Below, one piece after another: positions 35,301 through 46,319 of a stretch of DNA of 64,000 bases (position 1 is its first letter; each line of letters opens with the position of its first letter). This DNA comes from Hirudinaria manillensis. Its lineage: Eukaryota; Annelida; Clitellata; Hirudinida; Hirudinidae. The stretch is taken from NCBI GenBank assembly GCA_034509925.1, contig CM067537.1, positions 3,603,001-3,667,000 of the forward strand, in the 5' to 3' direction. The position numbers and the translations under genes are program-made. The notes beneath the pieces are model-generated. The model was given only the letters and a program-made list of their open reading frames with translations. It had not been told where the DNA came from and did no database searches.

Positions 35301-35371
35301 GATGAATCACTTTTATCTGTTTCTGGAAAGTCTTGATCCATGTCATCGTATTCACACTCCACTCCAGGCAT
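32301..35371 (-). CDS. BRMS1L: BRMS1-like Sin3/HDAC corepressor subunit
   Basis: Nine coding exons: 35371-35257, 34847-34757, 34531-34404, 34316-34237, 34062-33966, 33647-33570, 33225-33139, 33027-32889 and 32421-32301; 311 aa. BRMS1 and BRMS1L belong to the Sds3 family and scaffold SIN3-HDAC complexes in the nucleus. In order: acidic N-terminus (GSEEEESELDEDE), coiled coil (REDYMEKLSDLEHQFMTLKD), EYLEPVGRLYENFEMK, CEKKMVLDAMKQELEEKI, basic KKKVSSLSTDRRRKPVTVS, VYMLKESQILEDY, and the C-terminal fold (NYEGEWFFKGDP, GVITNMSVNELQIRRDDG). Two introns are unusual: intron 6 has AT-AC termini with minor-spliceosome signals, and intron 3 starts with GC. An acceptor before the ATG (near 35403) implies an upstream 5'UTR exon. 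The gene is divergent from IFT20. Confidence 0.93.
33226..33569 (-). other. AT-AC (U12-type) intron in BRMS1L
   Basis: The 5' splice site is TTTCAG|ATATCCTTT, the canonical minor-spliceosome sequence. Near the 3' end TTCCTTGAC (33246-33238) matches the U12 branch-site consensus, with the branch A (33239) 13 nt from the terminal AC. Splicing gives VTVS|GPCFVYML in phase, as the family expects, while no GT-AG choice does. Confidence 0.92.
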
Positions 35372-36299
35372 TATATCAATTGGCTGTTTAATAGTGACTG
35401 CAATTGTTTAAGAGTTCAATTCCCCGACATTTTAGCATAACATATAGGCATGTAATTTTGAAGTGTCTGCTAGAAATAAAAATTTCTAAAAAATTATGAA
35501 ATGTTATCTATTTAACACAACTGTTCCGAAATGTTTTTGAACTGATAAGTGCACATTTAACGCGAACTTGGTTAATAATTGAACAAAATCGCCCCAAGGA
35601 TTATAATAAAACACTGGAATATCACCAAAGTTTTTAAGTTGTTCTAAAAAACATTCTAAAAATGATCTTCGCCTATTGCTACCAACTTTTTAAACTAACG
35701 AAATTGAGTAAGAAAATCACAACACAATAATCATCAGACAATCGACATAATCGAAATTACCTTTTTGAACAAAGAAGAAGTTTTTAAAATAAAGTAACGG
35801 CTTTATGAAATAACCAGCATTAGGCCGCCTTAAACGGCTTGCAACAATTCAATCGCCGGTATACAATAACAATATGATAGGCATAAACAAATTGCTTTAA
35901 AAGTTAATAATGTTTGACAAGGTAAGTTATTATTTAAATCAATGATAAAAATTACTATTACTAAATAAATTTTAATTTACTAAAATTAAGTTATTTTACT
36001 ATTTGACATTTGAGATTTGTAATCGCTTATGGTAACTAGGCACGCTCGTCATTTTATATCGATTTAAGACCATTTTGTTGTGATTAAAATCAGTTAGTTG
36101 GCTATCTTCACACAAGCTTAGGTCTCTATTTTTTTTAGCTTTTTAAGAAGATAAATTTACATAAATTTTCTAGGTTGTTATTGCACAACTTTTATTTTAC
36201 ATTCATGAACCATCTTTAGCATATTTGTTACGGTTTAAATGTAATTTCAAACTAATTTGTGTCATTAAATAAATCTCCAGCATGTTGCCATAAGTCTTA
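35372..36299. promoter_or_regulatory. Shared divergent promoter region, BRMS1L / IFT20
   Basis: There are 928 bp between the ATGs of oppositely directed genes, with a likely BRMS1L 5'UTR acceptor near 35403. No TATA box stands out. A bidirectional promoter is inferred from spacing only. Confidence 0.4.
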
Positions 36300-37403
36300 A
36301 TGGCTGAAGAAACCTTAACCAAAGCTGGTCTCCATTTTGATGATCTCAATAAACTCAGAGTTTTGGAACCTGAAGTCAGCTCACAAAGTTCTGATCTTAA
36401 TGATGAATGTAAAGATTTTCTAAACAGTTAGGAATTGTTTTTGGTTATGTTTCTAGGAATCAATTTTACATTACAATTTGGGAGTTTTTGCTTCTATTTA
36501 TGTTAATTTTTTTTTTAAATTAGGGACATCAGCACTAAAGATAATGAACTTTTAAGTATAACTAATGATGCTAGATGAACGGATCTTAAATTGATTTTAA
36601 AATACAAATGTACATTTTGGTCATTTCTTAAAATGGTGATATTGAACTGAATATTTGTGGTGGAGCAATGGAAGCATCAAACTATTGATCTTATTCTTTC
36701 TAATTTAAATAATGAGCTCTGAACTTATTTAAGCATTTATCTCGAAAAGTAAAAAATGGTTGAATACAATGCTGGCTAATTTAATGACCTGACGTTTATC
36801 AAATCTCACTACTTATATGAAACATTTCAACGTTTTTATTTCAGAAATGATACAATTTCAATCCATCACATCAAATTTCTCAAAGTCTTTAGGATCAGTT
36901 GCTTTGGCAGTCAACAAGAGCAAGCTTGAAGTAACAACTTTTGATATTCAAATTTTTAATCAGTTTAATCGCTTATTATTGAAAAGCATGTTGTAAAAGT
37001 TTTTTTTTAAAATCTTTTACCATTTTTCAAACAAACATTATGACATAATATCACAAGCCATTTTCTCAAACCAGGCCATTGGTTCAAGAAACCAGCTGAG
37101 ATCAGTTGCTAAGGAAAGGGAATCCCAGCAGCAACAATTGAAAACTTTGATTCTCGAAAAGAAAATGGAATTGGAAAGGTCAGTAAAATAAAATAATTAA
37201 GTTACTTTACATTATAATACTATTTATTAATGAATACCAATAAATCTTCATGAATTTGTTATAATTTTCATATGGATATTAAGCAACTCATTTCAAATCC
37301 TTTGCACGAAAATCTTTGTAGGTTGAAGATCCATTACGAATCTCTGGTTAAAGTGGAACAACAGCAAAATGAACTCATTGAACAATTTGCATTGAGCAAC
37401 TGA
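36300..37403 (+). CDS. IFT20: Intraflagellar transport protein 20
   Basis: Four exons: 36300-36426, 36845-36930, 37075-37178 and 37322-37403, phases 1, 0, 2, 132 aa, the same length as human IFT20. Conserved blocks are [18 protein letters not shown] at the N-terminus, [20 protein letters not shown] in the coiled coil and [12 protein letters not shown] near the end. IFT20 is a small coiled-coil subunit of IFT-B that also acts at the Golgi, sorting membrane proteins to the cilium. It ends 134 bp from the stop codon of convergent STYXL1, so their 3'UTRs probably overlap. Confidence 0.96.
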
Positions 37404-37537
37404 AATTTGTTCCTTTTCAAAGAAATGAACAAAAAATTAACGTTTGCAGTTATTAAATACAATTAAATACGTAGTTTATTAGTTTCTTAAATATGAAGGT
37501 TACCAATCGAATTTGATACAATATTTAATTCCATTTA

Positions 37538-37681
37538 TTATTCCAAAATGTCTTGTGTTTTTTCCCACTCATCAGCCTGCTCTTCCGTAAACTCCGATTG
37601 GTCGGCGACCTGGTCACTCCCTCCCTCTTCAATACGTTCTTCTATGTCTTCATCTAAAGTTTCTTCAATTTCTTCCTCGAT

Positions 37682-37714
<33 letters not shown>

Positions 37715-40244
37715 TTCTTCCTCCTCTTCTTCATCATTTTCCTCAAGGTCGTTCTGCGATGACTCCTCTGATTCACTAACTTCCTCTTCCTCTTCATCAT
37801 CGTATGGTAACGAGACCCTCTTTCTTTCACTTTCCAATTTTCCTCTTGTTCTCTCGTCTTCCTGTCCTAGAGCTCCTTCCTGCTCAATGAAACTGGGTTC
37901 CAAAGAACCTCCCTTAACATCTTGTTCTTCTTCTAGTAGTCCCGCCAGTATCTTTACGTAATCTGCTTCATCGACTTTTTCTTTCTCATCGCCTTCCTCC
38001 TCCTCCCCCTCTTCTTCTTCTTCCTCTTCTTCTTCCTCTTCTTCTTCTTCTACTTCTTCTTCCTCCTCCTCCTCCTCTTCCTGTTCTTGTCTCAGTGGCA
38101 TAAGTTCCATGGTGCAGACCGACGAGGAAACCTCTTTGCAGACGAACATCTTCGACTGTTTGGTCGGTCCTTCGGTACGTTGAACGTCCGCCAGTCGATT
38201 TTGGCGGTCGATTGCGAACGGATTCGTTTGAATGTCTTTTGCCCAAATCTTGAGTTGATCAGCCAATTTTCTACAAATGCAGACTTTGGGGCAGTAGCCT
38301 TGGACAAGGGCAAGGGCTTCCTTATTTTGCATCATTCGTGGTAATTGTTTAATTATTTTTTTTAGTTGTTTTTTTTTTCATAATAGCAAGTTAACCTCGT
38401 ACGAACACATCCTAACGTATATGACGTAGGCCACCACAACGGCAGCGCTTCTATTTGAGCCGTACTCGGAGTACACCAATACTGCACCACCGGTGTTGTA
38501 GTCAAGATCTGTCAAATGAAATATCGGAGTGGTAATCCATTTTCCTGCCGCAGTGCATTTACAACTGCTAATATCTCTTTCATTAAATGCATTTTCAAAT
38601 AATAACTATTATTATTGTTTGTAATATTATTATTGTTATTATTATTTATTTATTTATTATCATCCGGAGATTAAAATCTGCAAAAATCTAACAGCAGTCT
38701 AAGTATGCGACTTTAATAAAACGTAACAAAGTAAAAAATATTATGATAATGATCTGACAATAATTTCAACCTATAAAATTGCAGATGGTTTGAATCTTCG
38801 TGTAGAAGGTCATGTCAACGTTGGTTTTTATGTTGAGGGTGATAATGTTCCTTCCGGTCTGGGGATATCTTAGTTAAATAATTTAATTAATCAATTAATT
38901 GCTCAATTAATTAATTGCAATCCCCTCTACACGTTTATTGATTTGCTGAATCAATAAGTCATCGTTAAGTAACGAGTTATGTTCATGGATGAAATCGTAA
39001 CGACTAACAATATGCTCGGACATCCACTGCAGTTAACGTGTCTGTCAATTTTCAAGTCTCTCTGGATAAAAGCCATGTTGGCATGGGCCCTTCTGCCCAA
39101 GTACAACTGACCTCTGATAACTTCACACGGATAAGTCTCGAACAAGTCCAGTTCCTGGCCACGACCGATTTCATGAAAAAAAAAGGATTGTGATTGTAAT
39201 TAGTGCTATTGTGTTAATTGATCGCGAATGTCCATAGCAATCCGCTCGATTATTATTTAACTGTTTACAATTAGGCATGAGTTATAATAATTGTTATTTA
39301 TTAATTACGAAACACGTAGTAATACCCGAGGAAGATAGATGATTTTCCTGGTCCTAAGAAAAGGGTATATGGATGAAAACAGTTTGTAACCTCCTGACAA
39401 GTACAATTTGTATTTTTTATACTCACATACAATAGTACTTATATATGGCTATACATATTGTTAAAAACATTATAATTAATTATCCATGACTAACAAATAA
39501 TTATCTTTGCTATTATTCATCTCATCAAGTTGTGGATTTCTCCATGGAAAGTCTCTTCGAGATAACTCGAGATATTTAAACATAAATAACTAGAGAAAAT
39601 TAAATTTGAGATAAATTAATATTTCCTCGTATAAACAATCTTATGACCTTCAAGAAGCTTCACTGGATTCCTACTTCCGTTTCTCCACATCTCTCTTGCA
39701 CATCGAAAAGCTTTGCCTGGTTCAATCATTCGCTATACTGTTTAGGCTAAAGCTCTTGATAAATTAATCAATATTGAATTTGTAAGATGCTTACTTTCAA
39801 AGCTGATTTCAACGGTGTCAAGATCATAAACTATTACGTGCGTCTTGCAAGAGAGTTCGTAGTCGTTCGGGATTATGAACTGATTCTTTTGGTTCTAAAT
39901 TTAATTTTATTTAGAGTTACGTTAGCTCAATCTAACAAAATTTATATAAAGTTTAAGTTATGACGATTTTAATTTTAGAAGAGCCTCAATTAGATATTTC
40001 TAAAACTCACCAGTTTAACACATTTTGCTGTGATTATGTGGCTCTCTTCATAATTTTTCCTCAGCCGAGCATCTATCAATAAAATAAAATTAGCTTGCAT
40101 CTCCCAATTCACAAAATCATCACAAGGCATCTTAATACCCAGCAAGAGCATATAAACTGGATCCGATATGCATGGATACTTAAATTCCTGATTCAAAAGG
40201 TTGAACAGAATCCCAGGTTCGATGAAATCCACACCGTTGGACAT
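37538..40244 (-). CDS. STYXL1: Pseudophosphatase STYXL1 (MK-STYX) with acidic tail
   Basis: Nine exons: 40244-40139, 40072-40011, 39894-39795, 39716-39648, 39393-39326, 39154-39009, 38868-38771, 38508-38396 and 38320-37538; 514 aa with all phases consistent. An N-terminal rhodanese-like domain (PGILFNLLNQEF, ARLRKNYEESHIITAKCVKL, GGYKLFSSIYPFLRTRKII) precedes a dual-specificity phosphatase fold (YPCEVIRGQLYLGRRAHA, then YNTGGAVLVYSEYGSNRSAA). The P-loop has Ser230 where active enzymes have cysteine, while Arg236 is kept, so it should bind but not hydrolyse, as in vertebrate STYXL1 (FS-GISRS). From about residue 334 a glutamate-rich tail extends the protein about 200 residues beyond the human length. 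The last intron (75 bp) has a poor pyrimidine tract. Confidence 0.92.
37676..38082 (-). repeat. Glutamate-encoding CTT/CCT tracts in STYXL1
   Basis: Two runs of CTT/CCT triplets (about 37676-37735 and 38005-38082) encode poly-glutamate on the minus strand. They open serine- and arginine-rich frames elsewhere that are not genes. Confidence 0.85.
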
Positions 40245-40825
40245 AATTTTAAAATTCTTTTTGTCCGTAAAATCTGCGACCTTACACAGTCAACGTCTAG
40301 CGCATTTCACATCTTGGTGCTATGGCAATTATCAACCGTCTGCTTGCAATTAAGATCCACTTTTAAATTAATATAGCAGGTTGAATTGTAAAAGTTTCAT
40401 TGAAACGAATGGCTAATCTCAGATAAATACATGATTGATTATTCCTCACAAGTGAAATGCTTTTTTCCACCATCAACATGAAGTACTCAAAGAACAATAT
40501 TGTTTGTTAAACCCATAATCTTCTATAATTTTTAATGCGATTGAAAATCACATTGTCAATTTATTGTTGCTACCGAGGTGGGTTTACGTTGGATACAGGC
40601 AGATGACAGTCAACGCTTGCAGGACGGTCGCATCAGGTTTTCGGATGTAGTTGAGGAAATTAAGTTATTTGTTACCGTCAACGACAATAGCTTGTTTAGT
40701 TGCATGGTGGAAACGCGATTGTGTTGGTATATATTCATTAGATTAAAAGTGAGTGTGCGAGGTTAATTTGGTTTAATTGGGTTATTGAGGCTTCTGAATT
40801 TTTCTTCTTTGACCCAAGGTGAAGA
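40245..40825. promoter_or_regulatory. Divergent promoter region, STYXL1 / CCDC170
   Basis: There are 581 bp between opposite ATGs. No core motif was recognised, and a 62-codon plus-strand frame inside is not supported as coding. Upstream non-coding exons of CCDC170 may lie here. Confidence 0.4.
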
Positions 40826-43800
40826 ATGGAGTCGGAAGTTATCGAATTAAGAAAGACCTTGTCTTCTATGGAGATGGAATTAAAGGCTAATCGTGGAACA
40901 ATTGCTCGATTAGCTGCTGAAGCAGAACAACAACATACACATTCTTCACAATATCTTTCCCAAATTCAAACATTTATGAAAGTATGTTGTATTTACTTGT
41001 GAATAAATCCGTTTAAATGAACTCACGTTACATCAACACTTTAGTAATAACGAATTATTAACAAACATTAACAAAATATTATTAAAATGTACTACTACTA
41101 ATTAGAAAGTAGTAGTCAGAAAATAATTGAAATAGTCATTTTATTTTAGGAAAGAGAACAGCAAGAATTGATAAAGAAAGATTTCATTACTAAAATTGAT
41201 GAACTCAAAGCAGAAAATGGGAAAAAACAGGATGAAGTTTTAACTTTAACTAAACAACTGAGGACTTTGACTGAAAAGTATTCATTCAATCTTTTGATTT
41301 TCAGTGATTAATGCCAATTTTAACTCATTTGTTAGATGTGCCATATTTTAAATGCCAATAATCATGCCACAAGTTGCAATGATGTGAAAAACAGCATTTA
41401 TAAATGGTATTGCAATTTTGATGAAATGATAATGTTATGTGATAGTAATAATAACAATACACTGATATGTAGTTTTGAGAATTTTTTTTTTTATATTGAA
41501 ATGTTTTTGGCTTTAACCTTCAATGATGCTTAGTTCCTTCTTAGTTGCTTAATTAATTTATTGTCCAATTCTGACCACCAGTTTCCACAGAATGGAAAAC
41601 AATGTTTCTGAAGAAAATTCTTCCTATAAACATTTTCGAACTAAAGTTCTGAGACTTCTCTTTGCTTTCGAAGATGAAAAACTGTCTGATGAAAAGATTT
41701 TGGAGAAAATATCCGAACTGAAAGAGTATGAAAGTGTATGTATAATAACGTGAAAATAATAATTTAATTCAAATTTAACTTTAATTTGACAAAAATTAAT
41801 CTATTTTTTTTTACAAATTTTATTATTATCCATAGTAAGAATTGAAATTAATGACAAATGAGCAATAAGAATTTAATAACTTTTAAGACCTTATCTGCTG
41901 ATTTCAAATTAACTGGGATTTCTACGATATTCAAAATAATTAATTTTTATATTTCAGGAAAGGAGAGTTCTAAAGAAAGAAAATGAAAAGTTGTCGACCT
42001 TTTTGAAGGATGTACCTGATGAACTTGAGATGAAAAAAGTTAAAATAAAACTCAAGTCCTTTGAAGTTGAAATGACTGAAATGTCTGCTTGTTTGGAAGA
42101 GAAGAAGAAACAAGAAGAAAAGGTTAAGAAATGGTTAAATGTTATGGTTAAGAAATGGTTAAATGTTATGGTTAAGAAATGGTTAAATGTTATGGTTAAG
42201 AAATGGTTAAATGTTATGGTTAAGAAATGCTTAAATGTTATGGTTAAGAAATGGTTAAATGTTATGGTTAAGAAATGGTTAAATGTTATGGTTAAGAAAT
42301 GCTTAAATGTTATGGTTAAGAAATGGTTAAATGTTATGGTTAAGAAATGGTTAAGTGTTATGGTTAAGAAATGCTTAAATGTTATGGTTAAGAAATGGTT
42401 AAATGTTATGGTTAAGAAATGGTTAAATGTTATGGTTAAGAAATGCTTAAATGTTATGGTTAAGAAATGGTTAAATGTTATGGTTAAGAAATGGTTAAAT
42501 GTTATGGTTAAGAAATGCTTAAATGTTATGGTTAAGAAATGCTTAAATGTTATGGTTAAGAAATGGTTAAATGTTATGGTTAAGAAATGGTTAAATGTTA
42601 TGGTTAAGAAATGGTTAAATGTTATGGTTAAGAAATGGTTAAATGTTATGGTTAAGAAATGGTTAAATGTTATGGTTAAGAAATGGTTAAATGTTATGGT
42701 TAAGAAATGCTTAAATGTTATGGTTAAGAAATGGTTAAATGTTATGGTTAAGAAATGGTTAAATGTTATGGTTAAGAAATGCTTAAATGTTATGGTTAAG
42801 AAATGGTTAAATGTTATGGTTAAGAAATGGTTAAATGTTATGGTTAAGAAATGCTTAAATGTTATGGTTAAGAAATGCTTAAATGTTATGGTTAAGAAAT
42901 GGTTAAATGTTATGGTTAAGAAATGGTTAAATGTTATGGTTAAGAAATGCTTAAATATTATGGTTAAGAAATGCCTAAATGCTTATAGTTAAGATGCTTA
43001 GGAAATGAAGATTATAAATCATGTTCCCTCTTAGTTGCTAGTCTGGCCAATTATCCTTTTTTTTTCTCTCACAATTTTGACTTATTTTGAATTATTTCAA
43101 CTATTAAATTGAATTTATTAAATTATTGAACATTTGTTGATGTTAAATGCATCAATGTCTGGCATTTGTTTTTAAATAACTAAACCAGCAAACAACTAAA
43201 TGAATCAATAATCCACTCAGTGATGCTAAACATTCTCAGATGATGAAGTTCATCAACACCCTGGGCAATGCCGTAGGAGTTCATAAAGAAGAATTGGAAC
43301 CCGACCTTGACTCTCTGATGGAAGCCATTTTGTTACGAGGCAAACAACTCTACAGGAACGAGGGAAGTCTGGTCACGGACCAGAAGACTCAGATTTATTC
43401 TTTGCAGAGGAAGATTAAATCTGTCAATGAGATGCTGGCTAGTAAGGTGAGAACAATAAACTTATTAATAAGCTTATTATTTATTTATATATCATTTAAC
43501 ATCATTAGCATGATTATTAAATTATTTATGTGCTTCGTGTGTGCGATTTGTTGCGGTTCTACATCAGTTGGTAGTTACTGATCTCTATCTGTAATAACTG
43601 TTCTGTTCTGTTTTCTAACACATTAAAATAATATAACTACATTATTGGCCAGTTTATTTGTCAATAGTAAATAATTCTGCTTTTTGAATGATGCAATAAA
43701 GATGCATTAAATATACAAGATAAAGCTACTCAAAAATTGCCAATAAATGATACTCTTGAATATTCATTCATCATCATTGTCATCAATATCATGTAACTAT

Positions 43801-45183
43801 TATTATTATTAATTAATTAATCAATCAATTAATTTACTCCCCCATAAAATCCATGGACTTGTTTCAATCACAAAACACAGAACTTCCACTTGGACCTTCT
43901 GAAGCGAAAGCTGTCATCGCTTGAAGACCACAAGTTCAACAAATCGGACTTCGAGAAAGAAAAGGACGAGGCCTGCGTCAAAGCCAAGAAGTTGATGAAA
44001 CTCGTTGAGAACTACAAGAAAGAACTCGCTCGGTCTGCCAACGAGACCAAGGACTTGAGGGAAAAACTTCAAACTGCTCTGATTCTGGCCGTAAGTCCAA
44101 GCGCTGACTATTAACACTGCAAATCTCACTTTTAACAATAACTTTATGTATGTACGTATGTGTGTGTGTGTGTATAAAGCATAAAGATGAATTTCTTAAT
44201 AGTTCCAAACATATTTCACCCATGTAAAGCATTACCTAATTAAGTAGTACATACAAAATATCAATGTCAAACATTAAGACTTTATCAGTCGTCAAACCAA
44301 TTAAAATAGTTCAATTTTGTAAGATTTAGTAAAATCTCAATATTTTAACAGAAGGTAAAACCCTTAAATTTAGAAAATAAAATAAAATTAAATTCTCAAA
44401 GCATTTTCTCTTTTTAATTCGTCCATCAGAATGAGAACCAGAGCCGAGAGGACAAGTTGGAGGAACTTGCAGTGCAGAAGTTGGACTTGGAGACTTTGTG
44501 TCGTGAATTGAACGGCAAGATAGAATCTCTAAAGAAAGACAAGAATGATGGAAGAAGGGTGAAGGAAAGAATAAAGGAGGAACATGAAAAGAAAATGAGT
44601 GACCTCCTCGAAGCATTAGATCAAAAGTCATCATCCATCTTGAAGCTCGAGGAATATGTTAAGCAGGTCTTCAATATTTTGGATTTATAATTTATTGACG
44701 GGTTTAAATTTACATTAACACAATCACATGCAGAAACTGAAGTTAGGTATTAGACTTTAGGAAATGATTTAGAATGTAAAGTAATTAAAGCAATAGTTTC
44801 CTGAGCATAGTTTTTATTTTCATTTATTTCAGTGCAACACCTTCAAGCAAAAACTCTCGGAGATGCTGACTGCAGACCAGCCATTGCAAGGCAAATCCTC
44901 TGGGAGAAGAGGCAAAGATTTTAACTCGGGTATGATTTTGGGCAACAAAAGTGCAGAACTGAGCGAGGAGGACATCATAGACAGAATGAAGATGCTCATA
45001 GAAACCAGTAAACAGAATGCAGCGACTGCCTATGTCCTTGACTCTGCTCTTTCGGACATGGCCGAAGGACTCAAAGCTGGCTACCACAAGGCTGCAATGA
45101 GTGTAAACGGACTCCCAAGGCCAGAAACCCTTGGTTCGTTCGAGAGAAACTTGAAGAGCCTGATGTCACAAACCAGTAGTTGA
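40826..45183 (+). CDS. CCDC170: CCDC170-like coiled-coil protein
   Basis: Eight exons: 40826-40981, 41150-41277, 41591-41735, 41958-42122, 43240-43446, 43881-44090, 44430-44666 and 44833-45183; 532 aa, all phases consistent. Nearly the whole protein is coiled coil. The diagnostic part is LDSLMEAILLRGKQL, QKTQIYSLQRKIKSVNEMLA and HLDLLKRKLSSLEDHK, then KAKKLMKLVENYKKELA, which parallels the C-terminal half of vertebrate CCDC170. That protein associates with the Golgi and microtubules and has been seen inside ciliary doublet microtubules. It is shorter than human (about 715 aa), so upstream exons may be missing. Exon 4 ends at AAG|GTTAAG, the first unit of a 24-bp minisatellite whose units each carry the same donor-like hexamer. 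Confidence 0.85.
42123..42986 (+). repeat. 24-bp minisatellite, 36 units, starting at a CCDC170 splice donor
   Basis: Thirty-six head-to-tail units begin GTTAAGAAATGG or GTTAAGAAATGC and are otherwise nearly identical; only the last is clearly degenerate. The first base of unit 1 is the first base of intron 4. Read in the exon frame, the array stays open as VKKWLNVM or VKKCLNVM repeats. The G/C variants form a higher-order pattern, mostly two W units then one C unit (72 bp). Units 12-18 and 26-32 share the same seven-unit order. Confidence 0.95.
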
Positions 45184-46319
45184 ACTTCTTTTGGCTGTTT
45201 TCTGTTGTTGATATTAAATCATCTCGGATGATGACAGCTTCAACTTACAATAAATAGTTAATGCACTATCATTCTTAATAGTTGCACCTGATAATCATCT
45301 TTGTTAATGATAAGATATGTTTGCTTTTATTTTGATTATGTTTTCAAGCAATACAACAAGATCATGCTTTGATCAATATATTTTAATTGTATTTAGCATA
45401 TTAACTTGTAATTTAATGTATTTTGTTACAACAAGAAATTGTGTGTTAATCAGTGATTATGTAGACTTTATGATTTGCAGGAAGTACTGAGATCATTTTG
45501 AGCAGTGGACATTTATTTGCGACTGAAAAAAAGTGAAAAATGAAGACTAGAATTTTAATAAATGATGATTTTGATTAGGATCAAATGACTAATATAAAGT
45601 TACAGGAATAAACTTAAAGAAAAAAACAAATAATGAATACACGTTAAGATAGTTTTTACAAATATTTAAACTGCTTAAATTAATTCAAATTCATTGATTT
45701 TTTTGTTCTGCCCGATCAAACGTTTAAAATCTTGTAACAATCAGAAGATCATAAATCAATAACACAGAAGGAAATTCATTAACTAAATAATCAGTTAACT
45801 TTTGAAGACAATTATTATGTTTTATTTTGACTGCAGAATAACAACAACATCGAACTCATGCTAAGTGAAAATAATTGTAACATGAGATCGGAAAGACTCC
45901 GCAGGGGTTGGCATTGAGAAAGTCCAATGTTCGACAGATGAATGGAGAGATGCAAAAACAAGAAACAAAGAACTGGAAGGGACAACTTGCAGTGACTATA
46001 ACATAAATAGTTATCATAAATTATGCTGATTATTACACTCTCATCGTTCCCTTAGAACTGGAAACAATAAGAAGTCAACTTTTAAATACCATGACTATAA
46101 CTCCAGCAATATAACAAGATGTTGGCAAGACTCAATGGATCGCGAGATCCATTTAACTTGATTCAAATGTACTGAACATTTAATGAAGGTTTAAACCTTC
46201 AACAACTCAGTTGATTGAAATTCACCATTTTTTTTAAAACTCACCATGCATTTTGATTGGCCAAAGCAACGTGTTCATTACCAATGGTGCGACGGCGCCA
46301 TCTCTTTTGGCCAAACCAA
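45184..46319. other. Convergent 3' region of CCDC170 and WASF
   Basis: AT-rich, no exon or RNA gene seen on either strand. Confidence 0.6.

Noticed and set aside
37548..37961. Serine-rich plus-strand open frame and arginine-rich minus frame over STYXL1
   Set aside because: Shadows of the glutamate-coding triplet repeats; the STYXL1 frame is supported by eight phase-consistent upstream exons.
42123..42992. The VKKWLNVM repeat as a certain part of the CCDC170 protein
   Set aside because: A good phase-0 donor precedes the array and the next exon also starts in phase 0; inclusion is possible but unproven, so it is a finding, not the main model.
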